Positions 29,810 to 37,000 are shown, counted from the stretch's first letter. The stretch is 38,490 bases of DNA from CG2-30-44-17 sp964344725 (GCA_964344725.1 CAYFOI010000012.1:1-38490); one strand, 5' to 3'. Numbers and translations are program-made. The notes: generated from the letters alone by a model not told the origin.

Positions 29810-31048
29810 ATGAAAAAAAACCTCCTCGTATTCCTGATAATATTCATACTCTTCTCACTAATCAGCAGAGGTTGTGGAAGTAATGCAGACATCGACACAA
29901 CCTTAACTCAAGACGACATTGGATTAGCAACAACCAAGATAAGTTATGCATACGGCAAAGAGGTTAAACTAACAATTCAAAACAACCTGGCAGAAACACT
30001 AACAATTGAAAACGACTGCCCAGCAGAACCACTAGATGTATACAAATATGACAACGGTGACTGGATACAAGCAGAAATATCATACGATCTAAAATGCAAC
30101 GGTGCAGACTATGCAATTCAACCTAGTGAAAACATAACCATAAGTTACGCATCTTGGACTTATGGCATTTTCGATGAAATAGGGAGGTACCAAATCAGAC
30201 TAGAAACTGAAGACAAAACATATTACTCAAACGAATTCTCTATAGAAGAACCTGGAACCATAACAAGCTTATGGAGAACAGCTTTCTACAAACCAATCTA
30301 CAACGGAATAATATTCCTAATAAGTGTCCTGCCAAACCACTCGCTAGCATTAGCAATAATTCTAGTAACCTTAATCATAAGAAGCCTTCTATTAGTGCCA
30401 TCCCAACAAGCAATCAGATCACAGAAGAAGATGCAAGACATCCAACCAAAGCTAGAGGAAGTAAAGAAAAAATACGCAGGCAACCAAGAGAAGATCGCAA
30501 TGGAAACAATGAAAATATGGCAAGAAAACAAAGTAAATCCTCTAGGAAGCTGCTTGCCACTGCTAATACAATTCCCTGTATTAATCGCCCTGTTCTATGC
30601 AGTCAAAGAAGGTCTTAACCCAGATAAAGTCGCACTCCTATACGAATTCCAAAAAGACTTCACCATGGCAAATATTAACACAGGCCTTTTTGGAATATTT
30701 GACCTAACAGAGACTGACATATATTTCTTCCCAATAACAGTCGGCTTACTTCAATTCACCCAAATGAGACTAGCCTTGTCTAGGAAAAAACCGAAGAAAA
30801 CCACCGAGAAGAAACCTACAAAAAAGAAGAAAGACAACAAGCAAGATTTTTCAAGCGACATGGCCCAAGCCAACAAGATGATGCAATACTTCATGCCGCT
30901 TATGATCGCATTCTTCACAGCATCAGTACCATCAGGTGTCGGTCTCTACTGGGGAACATCAACTCTTTATGGAATAATCCAACAAATAGTCGCAAACCGC
31001 GAAGGAAAAGACAAAGAACCAACCGTAAAAGTAATCGAAAAAGAGTAA
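29810..31048 (+). CDS. yidC: Membrane protein insertase YidC/Oxa1
   Basis: Inserts and folds inner-membrane proteins with or without SecYEG. The 412 residues start with a signal/lipoprotein-like segment (FLIIFILFSLISRGCGS). Next comes an extracytoplasmic beta-rich domain of ~120 residues (EVKLTIQNNLAETLTIENDC to YYSNEFSIEE), then the conserved Oxa1 core: FYKPIYNGIIFLISVLPNH, an Arg after it (LIIRSLLLVPSQQAIRSQKK), the NPLGSCLPLLIQFPVLIALF helix and the final GVGLYWGTSTLYGIIQQIV. The N-terminal domain is short, not the large periplasmic domain of proteobacteria, and looks like an Ig-type or BsuPI-like fold. A Lys-rich loop (KKPTKKKKDN) replaces the usual cytoplasmic loop before the last helices. 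Gene order supports the call. Confidence 0.94.
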   Translation: MKKNLLVFLIIFILFSLISRGCGSNADIDTTLTQDDIGLATTKISYAYGKEVKLTIQNNLAETLTIENDCPAEPLDVYKYDNGDWIQAEISYDLKCNGADYAIQPSENITISYASWTYGIFDEIGRYQIRLETEDKTYYSNEFSIEEPGTITSLWRTAFYKPIYNGIIFLISVLPNHSLALAIILVTLIIRSLLLVPSQQAIRSQKKMQDIQPKLEEVKKKYAGNQEKIAMETMKIWQENKVNPLGSCLPLLIQFPVLIALFYAVKEGLNPDKVALLYEFQKDFTMANINTGLFGIFDLTETDIYFFPITVGLLQFTQMRLALSRKKPKKTTEKKPTKKKKDNKQDFSSDMAQANKMMQYFMPLMIAFFTASVPSGVGLYWGTSTLYGIIQQIVANREGKDKEPTVKVIEKE

Positions 31049-31072
31049 AAAGAATTTCAGAATTCTAAACTG

Positions 31073-31104
31073 CACCCTATACCCTACAATCCTATAATCC
31101 TCAC
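31073..31104 (+). repeat. Short tandem array, CCCTATA/ATCCTAT family
   Basis: Units of 7-8 bases (CACCCTAT, ACCCTAC, AATCCTAT, AATCCTCA) before the jag ATG at 31110. Just upstream, 31051-31070 contains TTCAGAATTCTAAA, a fragment of the AATTCTAG family. Confidence 0.65.
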
Positions 31105-31109
31105 ATAAA

Positions 31110-31574
31110 ATGGAAAACGACATCAAAGACATCCTGCACGAACTGCTAACGAAGATGGATATACCCTATTCATCTATTGAGATTGAATTAACTGAAGACG
31201 GGAAGACATACCGAGCAAACATAGAATCGGAAGACTCAAGCCTACTCATAGGAAAACATGGCGAAAATATGCAGGCATTACAAACAATCGCAAAACTGAT
31301 CGTATACAAAAAATTTCCAGAAAACAAAGAGTTCTCACTAACAATCGACGTAGACAATTACAGACTCCGCCAAGAGGAGAGCGTAATTGAGATGGCAAAC
31401 CGCAAAGCAGACTACGTCCGTCAAACTGGCAGAAGCCAATCACTCCCCCCAATGTCGCCTTATTTCCGCAGAGTTGTACACATGCATCTCATGCAACCAG
31501 AATTCGACGATTTAATGACAGAGAGCCACGGCCAAGGCTCTTATCGCCAAGTAAAAATAAAACTCTCAGTATGA
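31110..31574 (+). CDS. jag: KhpB/Jag (SpoIIIJ-associated) RNA-binding protein
   Basis: A 154-residue RNA-binding protein with a KH domain (LLIGKHGENMQALQTIAKLI is the GxxG loop region) followed by an R3H domain (RQEESVIEMANRKADYVRQT, then SPYFRRVVHMHLMQ). The N-terminal Jag_N domain of Bacillus-type proteins is missing, as is common in short versions. It lies directly after yidC, the normal order. Known KhpB proteins bind many mRNAs and affect cell division and elongation. Its stop overlaps the next ATG by four bases (ATGA), so it is coupled to the SLH-RlpA gene. Confidence 0.92.
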   Translation: MENDIKDILHELLTKMDIPYSSIEIELTEDGKTYRANIESEDSSLLIGKHGENMQALQTIAKLIVYKKFPENKEFSLTIDVDNYRLRQEESVIEMANRKADYVRQTGRSQSLPPMSPYFRRVVHMHLMQPEFDDLMTESHGQGSYRQVKIKLSV

Positions 31575-32521
31575 GAAAACATCTAATTGCCTCCCTAACA
31601 CTTATCCTTTCACTTCTCCTAATCATCCCAGCACAAGCGGATGAGGAGATAATCGCAGAGGAAACAACTTCCCCATTCTCAGACGTAGAAGAAGGAGACA
31701 AGTACTACAACGCTACGCTTTACTTATACGAAGAAGGTGTAATTCAAGGATACGACGATGGAACTTTCATGCCAGATCAAGAAGTAAACAGAGCCGAAGC
31801 GCTAAAAATCATACTAGAAAGCGCAGGTATAGAATGTGAATCAGGAGACACAGAGCTCACCTTTACAGATATCAACACAGAAGAATGGTACTACAAATAC
31901 CTATGGGAAGGAGTTAACCGAAACATCATTCAAGGATACGACGACAGCACTTTCAAGCCAGACGCGACAGTAAACCTCTCAGAGGCACTGAAGATGATAG
32001 TAAACACAAACCAGCTAGTTGCTACATATCCAGAGTCCCCAGATGACTTTTTTGCAGATGCAGATTCAGAAGCTTGGTATGCAAAATACCTAAACTACGC
32101 CGCAGAAAACGGACTTATCTACCCAGACTCCGAAAACAACATCGAACCAGACAAAACACTAACTCGCGCAGACTTAGCCTACATAGTTTACAGACAAGAA
32201 ACAGGCATGTTCTCAGGAGAAATCGAGTACGGCATAGCAAGCTACTACGGAGAACTTTTTGAAGGGATGGGCACAGCAAGTGGAGAAACTTTTGACCAGG
32301 AAGCATTAACAGCAGCACACAAAACACTGCCATTCGACACATATGTACGAGTTACAAACTTATCAAACAACCAAACCGTAGAAGTCCGCATCAACGACCG
32401 AGGACCTTACACAGAAGGCCGCATAATAGATCTGTCAGAAGCCGCATTTGAAGAAATCGGATCACTCGGGAGCGGCATACTAAACGTCGAAATCGAAGTA
32501 ATTTATCCAGAAAACTCCTAG
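31571..32521 (+). CDS. Secreted SLH-domain protein with C-terminal RlpA-like double-psi beta-barrel
   Basis: Signal peptide (MRKHLIASLTLILSLLLIIP, cut near AQA-DEE). Three S-layer-homology repeats follow: residues ~36-90 (FSDVEEGDKYYNATLYLYEE, GYDDGTFMPDQEVNRAEALK), ~97-150 (FTDINTEEWYYKYL, GYDDSTFKPDATVNLSEALK) and ~158-210 (FFADADSEAWYAKYL, with EPDKTLTRADLAYI). The last ~100 residues are an RlpA/expansin-like barrel: GIASYYGELFEGMGTASGE, FDQEALTAAHKTLPFDTYVR, and VRINDRGPYTEGRIIDLSEA with the catalytic-type Asp-Arg-Gly. The SLH part should bind the cell wall or surface polymer, and the RlpA part may act on or bind glycan at division sites. It overlaps jag by four bases. The stop TAG is part of the next array. 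Confidence 0.92.
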   Translation: MRKHLIASLTLILSLLLIIPAQADEEIIAEETTSPFSDVEEGDKYYNATLYLYEEGVIQGYDDGTFMPDQEVNRAEALKIILESAGIECESGDTELTFTDINTEEWYYKYLWEGVNRNIIQGYDDSTFKPDATVNLSEALKMIVNTNQLVATYPESPDDFFADADSEAWYAKYLNYAAENGLIYPDSENNIEPDKTLTRADLAYIVYRQETGMFSGEIEYGIASYYGELFEGMGTASGETFDQEALTAAHKTLPFDTYVRVTNLSNNQTVEVRINDRGPYTEGRIIDLSEAAFEEIGSLGSGILNVEIEVIYPENS

Positions 32522-32545
32522 TTCCTAACTTCTAGTTCCTAGTTA
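32518..32545 (+). repeat. Short tandem array, CTAGTTC family (exactly four 7-bp units)
   Basis: CTAGTTC, CTAACTT, CTAGTTC, CTAGTTA: 28 bases. It begins one base before the stop codon TAG (32519-32521) of the SLH-RlpA gene and ends one base before the ATG at 32547. A similar stretch, AAGTTCCTAACTCCTAG (33064-33080), lies within nfo. Confidence 0.8.
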
Positions 32546-32546
32546 C

Positions 32547-32930
32547 ATGTCCAAAAACTACTACTACAGAAACTCAAAAAGAAAAAAGAAGAGGACAAAA
32601 AAGAAACCTCAAACTAGACCACGCCTATTGTCTGAGGAAATACGCTCAACTTACTTTCTATTACTAGGAACAATCACATGCATGCTGATTGCATCAATCC
32701 TTGGATATTTGTATATTTCTAGCCAAAAATCCGCCAAAGGATACTTACTCAAACAACTCCAAATCGAATACGAAGACCTCACAGCCGAATCAAAAGAACT
32801 CGACACCCAGCTTCTAGAAGTAATGTCCATCACAAACATCGATAACGAAGAGCCCGTAGAAGGGATGGAAAGACCCGAAGACGAAGAGTTCAGCTTCATT
32901 GGAGATGAGAGCGAGTACGCACAGAACTAA
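32547..32930 (+). CDS. DivIC/FtsL-like single-pass membrane protein
   Basis: A 127-residue protein with the bitopic septum-formation-initiator layout. It has a very basic cytoplasmic N-terminus (RNSKRKKKRTKKKPQTRPR), one transmembrane helix at ~35-55 (STYFLLLGTITCMLIASILG), a short extracellular coiled coil (LKQLQIEYEDLTAESKELDT) and an acidic tail. FtsL and DivIC/FtsB share this architecture and act in the divisome with FtsQ. Sequence identity in this group is low, so assignment rests on architecture and on the neighbouring RlpA-type gene. It is enclosed by two tandem arrays (32518 and 32927). Confidence 0.65.
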   Translation: MSKNYYYRNSKRKKKRTKKKPQTRPRLLSEEIRSTYFLLLGTITCMLIASILGYLYISSQKSAKGYLLKQLQIEYEDLTAESKELDTQLLEVMSITNIDNEEPVEGMERPEDEEFSFIGDESEYAQN

Positions 32931-32967
32931 ATAGCTAACTAGCTAAGAAGCTAAATAGCTAACTAGC
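32927..32967 (+). repeat. Short tandem array, AGCTAAA family, overlapping two gene ends
   Basis: AGCTAACT, AGCTAAGA, AGCTAAAT, AGCTAACT, AGC. It contains the stop of the DivIC-like gene (32928-32930) on the plus strand and the last eight codons and stop of nfo on the minus strand, so the C-terminal peptide LVSYLAS of endonuclease IV is encoded by array sequence. Confidence 0.82.
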
Positions 32968-33782
32968 ACCTCCATATCATCCGCATGAGTCATGCCGTTT
33001 CTTTCCGGTGTCTCGAGAATAATTGGAATCGACTTCTCACCAGCAAACTTAACAATCGACTCCAAGTTCCTAACTCCTAGCTCCCCACTACCCAGATTCG
33101 CATGCCTATCAACCCTTGAACCACGCTCTTTAGCCGTATCGTTAAAGTGAATAACATCCAGATTCTCAAGCCCAAGAACCTTATCAAAATCCTCAAAAAC
33201 CTTGGAAGGCTCATGCCAATCATATCCCCAGGCCCAAGAATGACAAGTATCCAAGCAAATCTTAACCCGCTTACTAGAAAGAGCCTCCATAATATCTGAA
33301 AGCTCCTCAAAAGATCTCCCCATCTCAGTCCCCTGCCCCGCAGTATTTTCCAAGATAATTTTCGCATCCAAATCAGACGTCTCGGAGAGAACAGTTTTCA
33401 GATTAGGAATCAAAAAATTAAAAGCCTCCTCGTATTCAAGATCAAGGTACTTCCCAACATGCAAAACCACCCCAGAAGCCCCGAGCATCTCAGCACCACG
33501 CAAATCATCGATCAAAGAATCAAGCGCCCATCGATCCTTAGACACATCCTTCGCAAAATTGAGCAAATAAGAGCAATGTACAACCGTATATTGGAAATCA
33601 ATCTCCTTGGTATAAACTCGATAGTCCTCAGCTTCTTCAAGAGTAAGCTTCGACTTAGCACGCCCACGAGGACTTTTGAGAAAAATCTGCATCGCATTAG
33701 CACCTAAACCCTCATAAGCCTCTCGCGCTGCCGCGACAAACCCCTTCGCAATCGACATGTGTGCACCATATATATACGTCAT
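32943..33782 (-). CDS. nfo: Endonuclease IV (AP endonuclease)
   Basis: Cleaves DNA 5' to abasic sites in base-excision repair. A 279-residue TIM-barrel enzyme using three zinc ions. The ligand-bearing segments are present: YGAHMSIAKGF, VLHVGKYLD, ILENTAGQGTEMG, CLDTCHSWAWGYDWH, IHFNDTAKERGSRVDRHANLG and PIILETPER. The C-terminal LVSYLAS is read out of the tandem array at 32927-32967. The start ATG overlaps the stop of the upstream nucleotidyltransferase gene by four bases, so the two are co-transcribed, and nth is divergent from that operon, giving a compact repair locus. Confidence 0.95.
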   Translation of the reverse strand: MTYIYGAHMSIAKGFVAAAREAYEGLGANAMQIFLKSPRGRAKSKLTLEEAEDYRVYTKEIDFQYTVVHCSYLLNFAKDVSKDRWALDSLIDDLRGAEMLGASGVVLHVGKYLDLEYEEAFNFLIPNLKTVLSETSDLDAKIILENTAGQGTEMGRSFEELSDIMEALSSKRVKICLDTCHSWAWGYDWHEPSKVFEDFDKVLGLENLDVIHFNDTAKERGSRVDRHANLGSGELGVRNLESIVKFAGEKSIPIILETPERNGMTHADDMEVLVSYLAS

Positions 33783-34750
33783 TTTTTCAAAATTAGATAA
33801 AAAATCGCCCGCAAATTCGTCCTAAGTATAAGCCACCACGCCTTCAAGCAAAACCACGTATTACCAAACCTAGACAGTCTCTTCTCTCCCCATTTCAAAG
33901 CAGCAGCCAATTCAAAAAGATCAAAATCCCGCGGCTTAAGTAGTCCTTTGGTGTAATCGAGCTGGATTTTTATAGTTTTGGAAAGTTGCTCCGTAAAATC
34001 CTCAAGCAAAATCTTCTGACTTTTCTCAACCTTAGAAGATCTGCTCATCTGCTCATACTCATCAAGCGCCGTGAGAAGCGAATCAACCTGATACAAAAGC
34101 GCCTTAACAGCATACCCCTGCCCTTTTTTAAGAAGCAAAGGCGAAATCAAAAAACCAATAAAACTGAGTAGCTGCGGAGCCAATCCAATCCGGACTCGAT
34201 CCAAAAAAGTAAGCCTAATCTTAATCTCCTCCCGAATATCACGTCCAAATAAAAGCTCCCCCTCCTGCTTAAACCTCAGAAAAACACTCCGCTGAGGCAC
34301 AAGCAGATGCTTCCCTATATTTATTATCGGATTACTCGATGAAAGCTTGCCATTCTCCCAGTCGATCTCCCCCTTCACAAAGATAAAAACAGGAACATAA
34401 AGAAAACTAGATTTCTCAATCTTCTCAAGAACCTTAGTTGCAGCATTTCTCTTCTTGGTTTTAGAAACAGACAAAGACTTATCAAATCCGAGCTCAGGAT
34501 ATTTCTCTGCTATCTCAAAAAAAATCTTAGAAGCACGCTCCTCAAGCCTGGCCTTATCCGAGACATCCAAAATCTGAATCACAATATCAACATCGCTTTT
34601 CCCAGGAACAAACTCACGCCGCACAGCCGACCCATAAATAATCATGAAATCAACCTTATCTCCAAAATCTTCAGCGGCAACATCCCGAAACTCATAAATA
34701 AACTTCCACACAAGATCCTGAACATCCGATTTTGATAAATTTTTATGCAT
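33779..34750 (-). CDS. Nucleotidyltransferase-domain protein
   Basis: A 323-residue protein with an N-terminal Pol-beta-type nucleotidyltransferase fold: FMIIYGSAVRREFVPGKSDVDIVIQI contains the GS motif (residues 40-41) and the metal-binding Asp pair D53xD55. A helix-rich region after residue ~180 (PQLLSFIGFLISPLLLKKGQ, then VKALLYQVDSLLTALDEYEQ) could be a HEPN-like or substrate domain and is partly hydrophobic. The C-terminus is basic and aromatic (FCLKAWWLILRTNLRAIFYL). Substrate unknown; members include DNA repair-associated, antitoxin-like (MntA) and antibiotic-modifying enzymes. Coupling with nfo by a 4-base overlap suggests a nucleic-acid role, but this is only context. Confidence 0.8.
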   Translation of the reverse strand: MHKNLSKSDVQDLVWKFIYEFRDVAAEDFGDKVDFMIIYGSAVRREFVPGKSDVDIVIQILDVSDKARLEERASKIFFEIAEKYPELGFDKSLSVSKTKKRNAATKVLEKIEKSSFLYVPVFIFVKGEIDWENGKLSSSNPIINIGKHLLVPQRSVFLRFKQEGELLFGRDIREEIKIRLTFLDRVRIGLAPQLLSFIGFLISPLLLKKGQGYAVKALLYQVDSLLTALDEYEQMSRSSKVEKSQKILLEDFTEQLSKTIKIQLDYTKGLLKPRDFDLFELAAALKWGEKRLSRFGNTWFCLKAWWLILRTNLRAIFYLILKK

Positions 34751-34770
34751 AAACTAAACTAGCTTGTGAA

Positions 34771-35370
34771 ATGAAAATAATAGAAATCCTAGAAAAACTC
34801 TACCCAAACCCAAAACCAACCCTGAATTGGAACACCCCATTTGAGGCATTAATTGCTGTAATTCTCTCAGCACAATGCACAGACATCAAGGTAAACCTCG
34901 TAACCAAAGAACTTTTTAAAAAAGCAAATACACCCAAAGGAATACTCAAACTCGGCCAAAAAAAACTCGCAGAAATCATAAAAACATGCGGCCTCTTTAA
35001 CGCAAAGTCAAAGGCCATAATCGGAACTTCAAAAGCACTAAAAGACAAAGATGTACCAGACACCTTCGAAGGCCTCACAGCCCTCCCAGGCGTAGGCGAA
35101 AAAACCGCCCAAGTAATTTTAGCTCAAATCTGGAACAAACCTGCATTCCCCGTCGACACACACATCCACCGCATCGCAAACAGACTCGGCCTTTGCAAAA
35201 CCAATTCAGCAACCCAAACATCAGCCTGCCTCAAAAAAAAGATCCCAGAAAAATACTGGCACAATCTCCACCTCCAGCTAATTTTTCACGGCAGAGATAC
35301 GTGCACAGCTAGAAATCCAAAATGCCAAAAGTGCGAACTCGCACGTCACTGTAATTACTACTCCAACTAA
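34771..35370 (+). CDS. nth: Endonuclease III (DNA glycosylase/AP lyase)
   Basis: Removes oxidised pyrimidines and cleaves the abasic site. The 199 residues show the helix-hairpin-helix and catalytic pair: LPGVGEKTAQVILAQ with catalytic Lys111, and FPVDTHIHRIANRLGL with catalytic Asp129. The C-terminal iron-sulfur motif C-x6-C-x2-C-x5-C is intact (Cys178, 185, 188, 194). Length is normal. It is transcribed divergently from the nucleotidyltransferase-nfo pair with only 20 bases between the start codons, so control regions must overlap the genes. Confidence 0.95.
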   Translation: MKIIEILEKLYPNPKPTLNWNTPFEALIAVILSAQCTDIKVNLVTKELFKKANTPKGILKLGQKKLAEIIKTCGLFNAKSKAIIGTSKALKDKDVPDTFEGLTALPGVGEKTAQVILAQIWNKPAFPVDTHIHRIANRLGLCKTNSATQTSACLKKKIPEKYWHNLHLQLIFHGRDTCTARNPKCQKCELARHCNYYSN

Positions 35371-35372
35371 CT

Positions 35373-36416
35373 TCAACCTACCTGCGCAACACACTCACCG
35401 GAGACCTCAGCAGAAAACTGCCCTAAAAACCTTAAAGTCACTTCACATCCAAAATCCTCACTAGGGGTTAGTCCTTCAGAAGCACGCAAAGCTAATACAT
35501 AATCAGTAATATGACTAATCAATAAATCTGCTGAGATTCTATCCATACTATCTGTCAAATCACAACCTCTTGGCGAGGTATCAGCATCAAATTCCGTATT
35601 ACGATACCTGAAAAAAAGCTCCCGAAATCCAGACTTAAGCCCACGAAAAAATATGCACAACCTTAAGCGAGAAAATCTATTGCCACTTAGCCAATCACTG
35701 CAGAATTCATTAAGCCTCTGATGAAACTCTGCAACAGAAACAGGACCGATACGTGGGAAATTCATTGAAGGGACCTCTGCAATTTGTCCATAAGGAACAA
35801 GCGCGCCAGCACCAACAACATCGGCTCTAACCATAGGAAACTCAAGAGAACAAACCTCATCAACAACAACTTCAGCAGCACTATCATGTAATTCAACCTG
35901 CACAGAAGCAACATCTTGTGGATCAAAATCACACGAAGCATAAATTGCTTCAAGTTGATCCAAGATATCCGCAATATCAGCCCTTATGCCACTTCTCGCA
36001 GACCAAGCCTCCCTATCTCCTCCAGCAAACAACTGCTCCCGGAAAGCATTTAAAAAACCACTACGTAAAGCATCCCAATGCCCAATACGCTCATCTATTA
36101 AATTTAAACCCGTCATTATATCCCCAAAATGCCTATCAAAAGGGATTCCATATCCACAAGCAATATCATAACAAGCTTGCCCCATCGCATATGTGACTTC
36201 CTGAAGAACACTTAACTGATCCGTAAGCTTTGCATCACGACTTTCCTCAACAGTAAGATGTTTACACCTAGAAACAGCTTCCGGTGCAATACTCCCCAAA
36301 ACTTTCCAAACAACATTCCAAAAATTATCAATACTACAAAGCGCTGGAACATCATCAATTTCCACACGATCATAAAGCCCACCCAATTTTTCTTCCGATG
36401 CATTCATAAAAGTCAT
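35373..36416 (-). CDS. Hypothetical protein, ~347 residues
   Basis: Not recognised. The protein is acidic and mainly helical with no signal peptide or membrane helix. Notable segments: DIACGYGIPFDRHFGDIMTG, GHWDALRSGFLNAFREQLF, a beta stretch VASVQVELHDSAAEVVVDEV, RLRLCIFFRGLKSGFRELFF, and Cys-containing ends (GECVAQVG). I place the start at the ATG at 36416 (MTFMNASEEK); a longer frame from a TTG at 36443 would overlap the promoter. The stop is two bases from the stop of the convergent nth. No function is proposed. Confidence 0.75.
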   Translation of the reverse strand: MTFMNASEEKLGGLYDRVEIDDVPALCSIDNFWNVVWKVLGSIAPEAVSRCKHLTVEESRDAKLTDQLSVLQEVTYAMGQACYDIACGYGIPFDRHFGDIMTGLNLIDERIGHWDALRSGFLNAFREQLFAGGDREAWSARSGIRADIADILDQLEAIYASCDFDPQDVASVQVELHDSAAEVVVDEVCSLEFPMVRADVVGAGALVPYGQIAEVPSMNFPRIGPVSVAEFHQRLNEFCSDWLSGNRFSRLRLCIFFRGLKSGFRELFFRYRNTEFDADTSPRGCDLTDSMDRISADLLISHITDYVLALRASEGLTPSEDFGCEVTLRFLGQFSAEVSGECVAQVG

Positions 36417-36431
36417 TACCAAAACACCCGA

Positions 36432-36460
36432 TTCATAGCACAAATCGCAAAGAGCGTCAA
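36432..36460 (-). promoter_or_regulatory. Candidate promoter for the hypothetical gene at 35373-36416
   Basis: On the minus strand: TTGACG (36460-36455), 17 bases, TATGAA (36437-36432). The start of transcription near 36425 would give a leader of about nine bases to the ATG at 36416, or 18 to the one at 36407. Confidence 0.5.
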
Positions 36461-36676
36461 ATTACACCGCACCCCGTAGAACCAATTCCGCCCTAGGACA
36501 GAATCCTAACCTGCGAAATTGCAAAAAGACAGGAAGTGCCAAATGCGATCGCGATTCTACCAGACCAAGAAACTCCGCCAAAGAATATTGTATAATTCAA
36601 GCTTTAAGCAAAATTTACAGGTTTCCCTGGGGAAAGATTTTTCAAACAAATTATACTGTCAAGTCACCTCGGCAAT

Positions 36677-36877
36677 ATGCATAAACCTTTCAAACCCTAC
36701 CAGGAAGCAATGCCACGAACAAAACCACCAACCATAATGATTTTTGTTATTGTCGAGCTTATATTTGCACGCTTCTGTAATTTAGGCTTCGGTAAAAAGG
36801 AAACCATAAGCGAAACAACAATCAAAAATCTAAAGCCTACAACTTCACTATTTTCAAATCTACTAAGACCTAATTGA
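36677..36877 (+). CDS. Possible small membrane protein (weak)
   Basis: A 66-residue frame with one hydrophobic segment (PTIMIFVIVELIFARFCNLG) preceded by basic residues and followed by a polar tail, the form of a single-pass membrane peptide. A TATAAT box stands 81 bases upstream. Nothing else supports it, and an opposite-strand frame of similar size covers the same bases. Confidence 0.25.
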   Translation: MHKPFKPYQEAMPRTKPPTIMIFVIVELIFARFCNLGFGKKETISETTIKNLKPTTSLFSNLLRPN

Positions 36878-36937
36878 TTTTGCGAAAATATCTGCAGCAC
36901 TACTTATTTGTCGAGCGGGCACATGCTAGCTTCCCAA

Positions 36938-37000
36938 GATTTTTGGCGATAGACGAAAGAACGTACTTTTGTAAGTGAAAAAGTCTATCGACCAAAAATC
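36938..37000. repeat. Long inverted repeat immediately downstream of asnS
   Basis: The left arm (36938-36954) reads GATTTTTGGCGATAGAC. The right arm (36983-37000) is its exact reverse complement except for one extra A. The 28-base loop contains ACTTTTGTAAGT, itself a small inverted repeat. The right arm abuts the asnS stop codon (37001-37003). No T-tract follows the structure on either strand, so it is not a plain terminator. Confidence 0.7.

Larger units (their letters stand above)
36461..37000. other. Gap of ~540 bases with palindromes and a long inverted repeat
   Basis: No confident gene. It contains a TATAAT at 36591-36596 without a clear -35, a tight palindrome TTTCCCTGGGGAAA at 36622-36635, one weak plus-strand reading frame (listed separately) and the inverted repeat at 36938-37000. 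Composition is AT-rich. Overlapping short frames on the opposite strand (36697-36900) are no better supported. Confidence 0.5.

Noticed and set aside
36417..36443. TTG start for the hypothetical gene at 35373
   Set aside because: The -10 box of the best promoter lies in these codons; ATG at 36416 or 36407 fits better.
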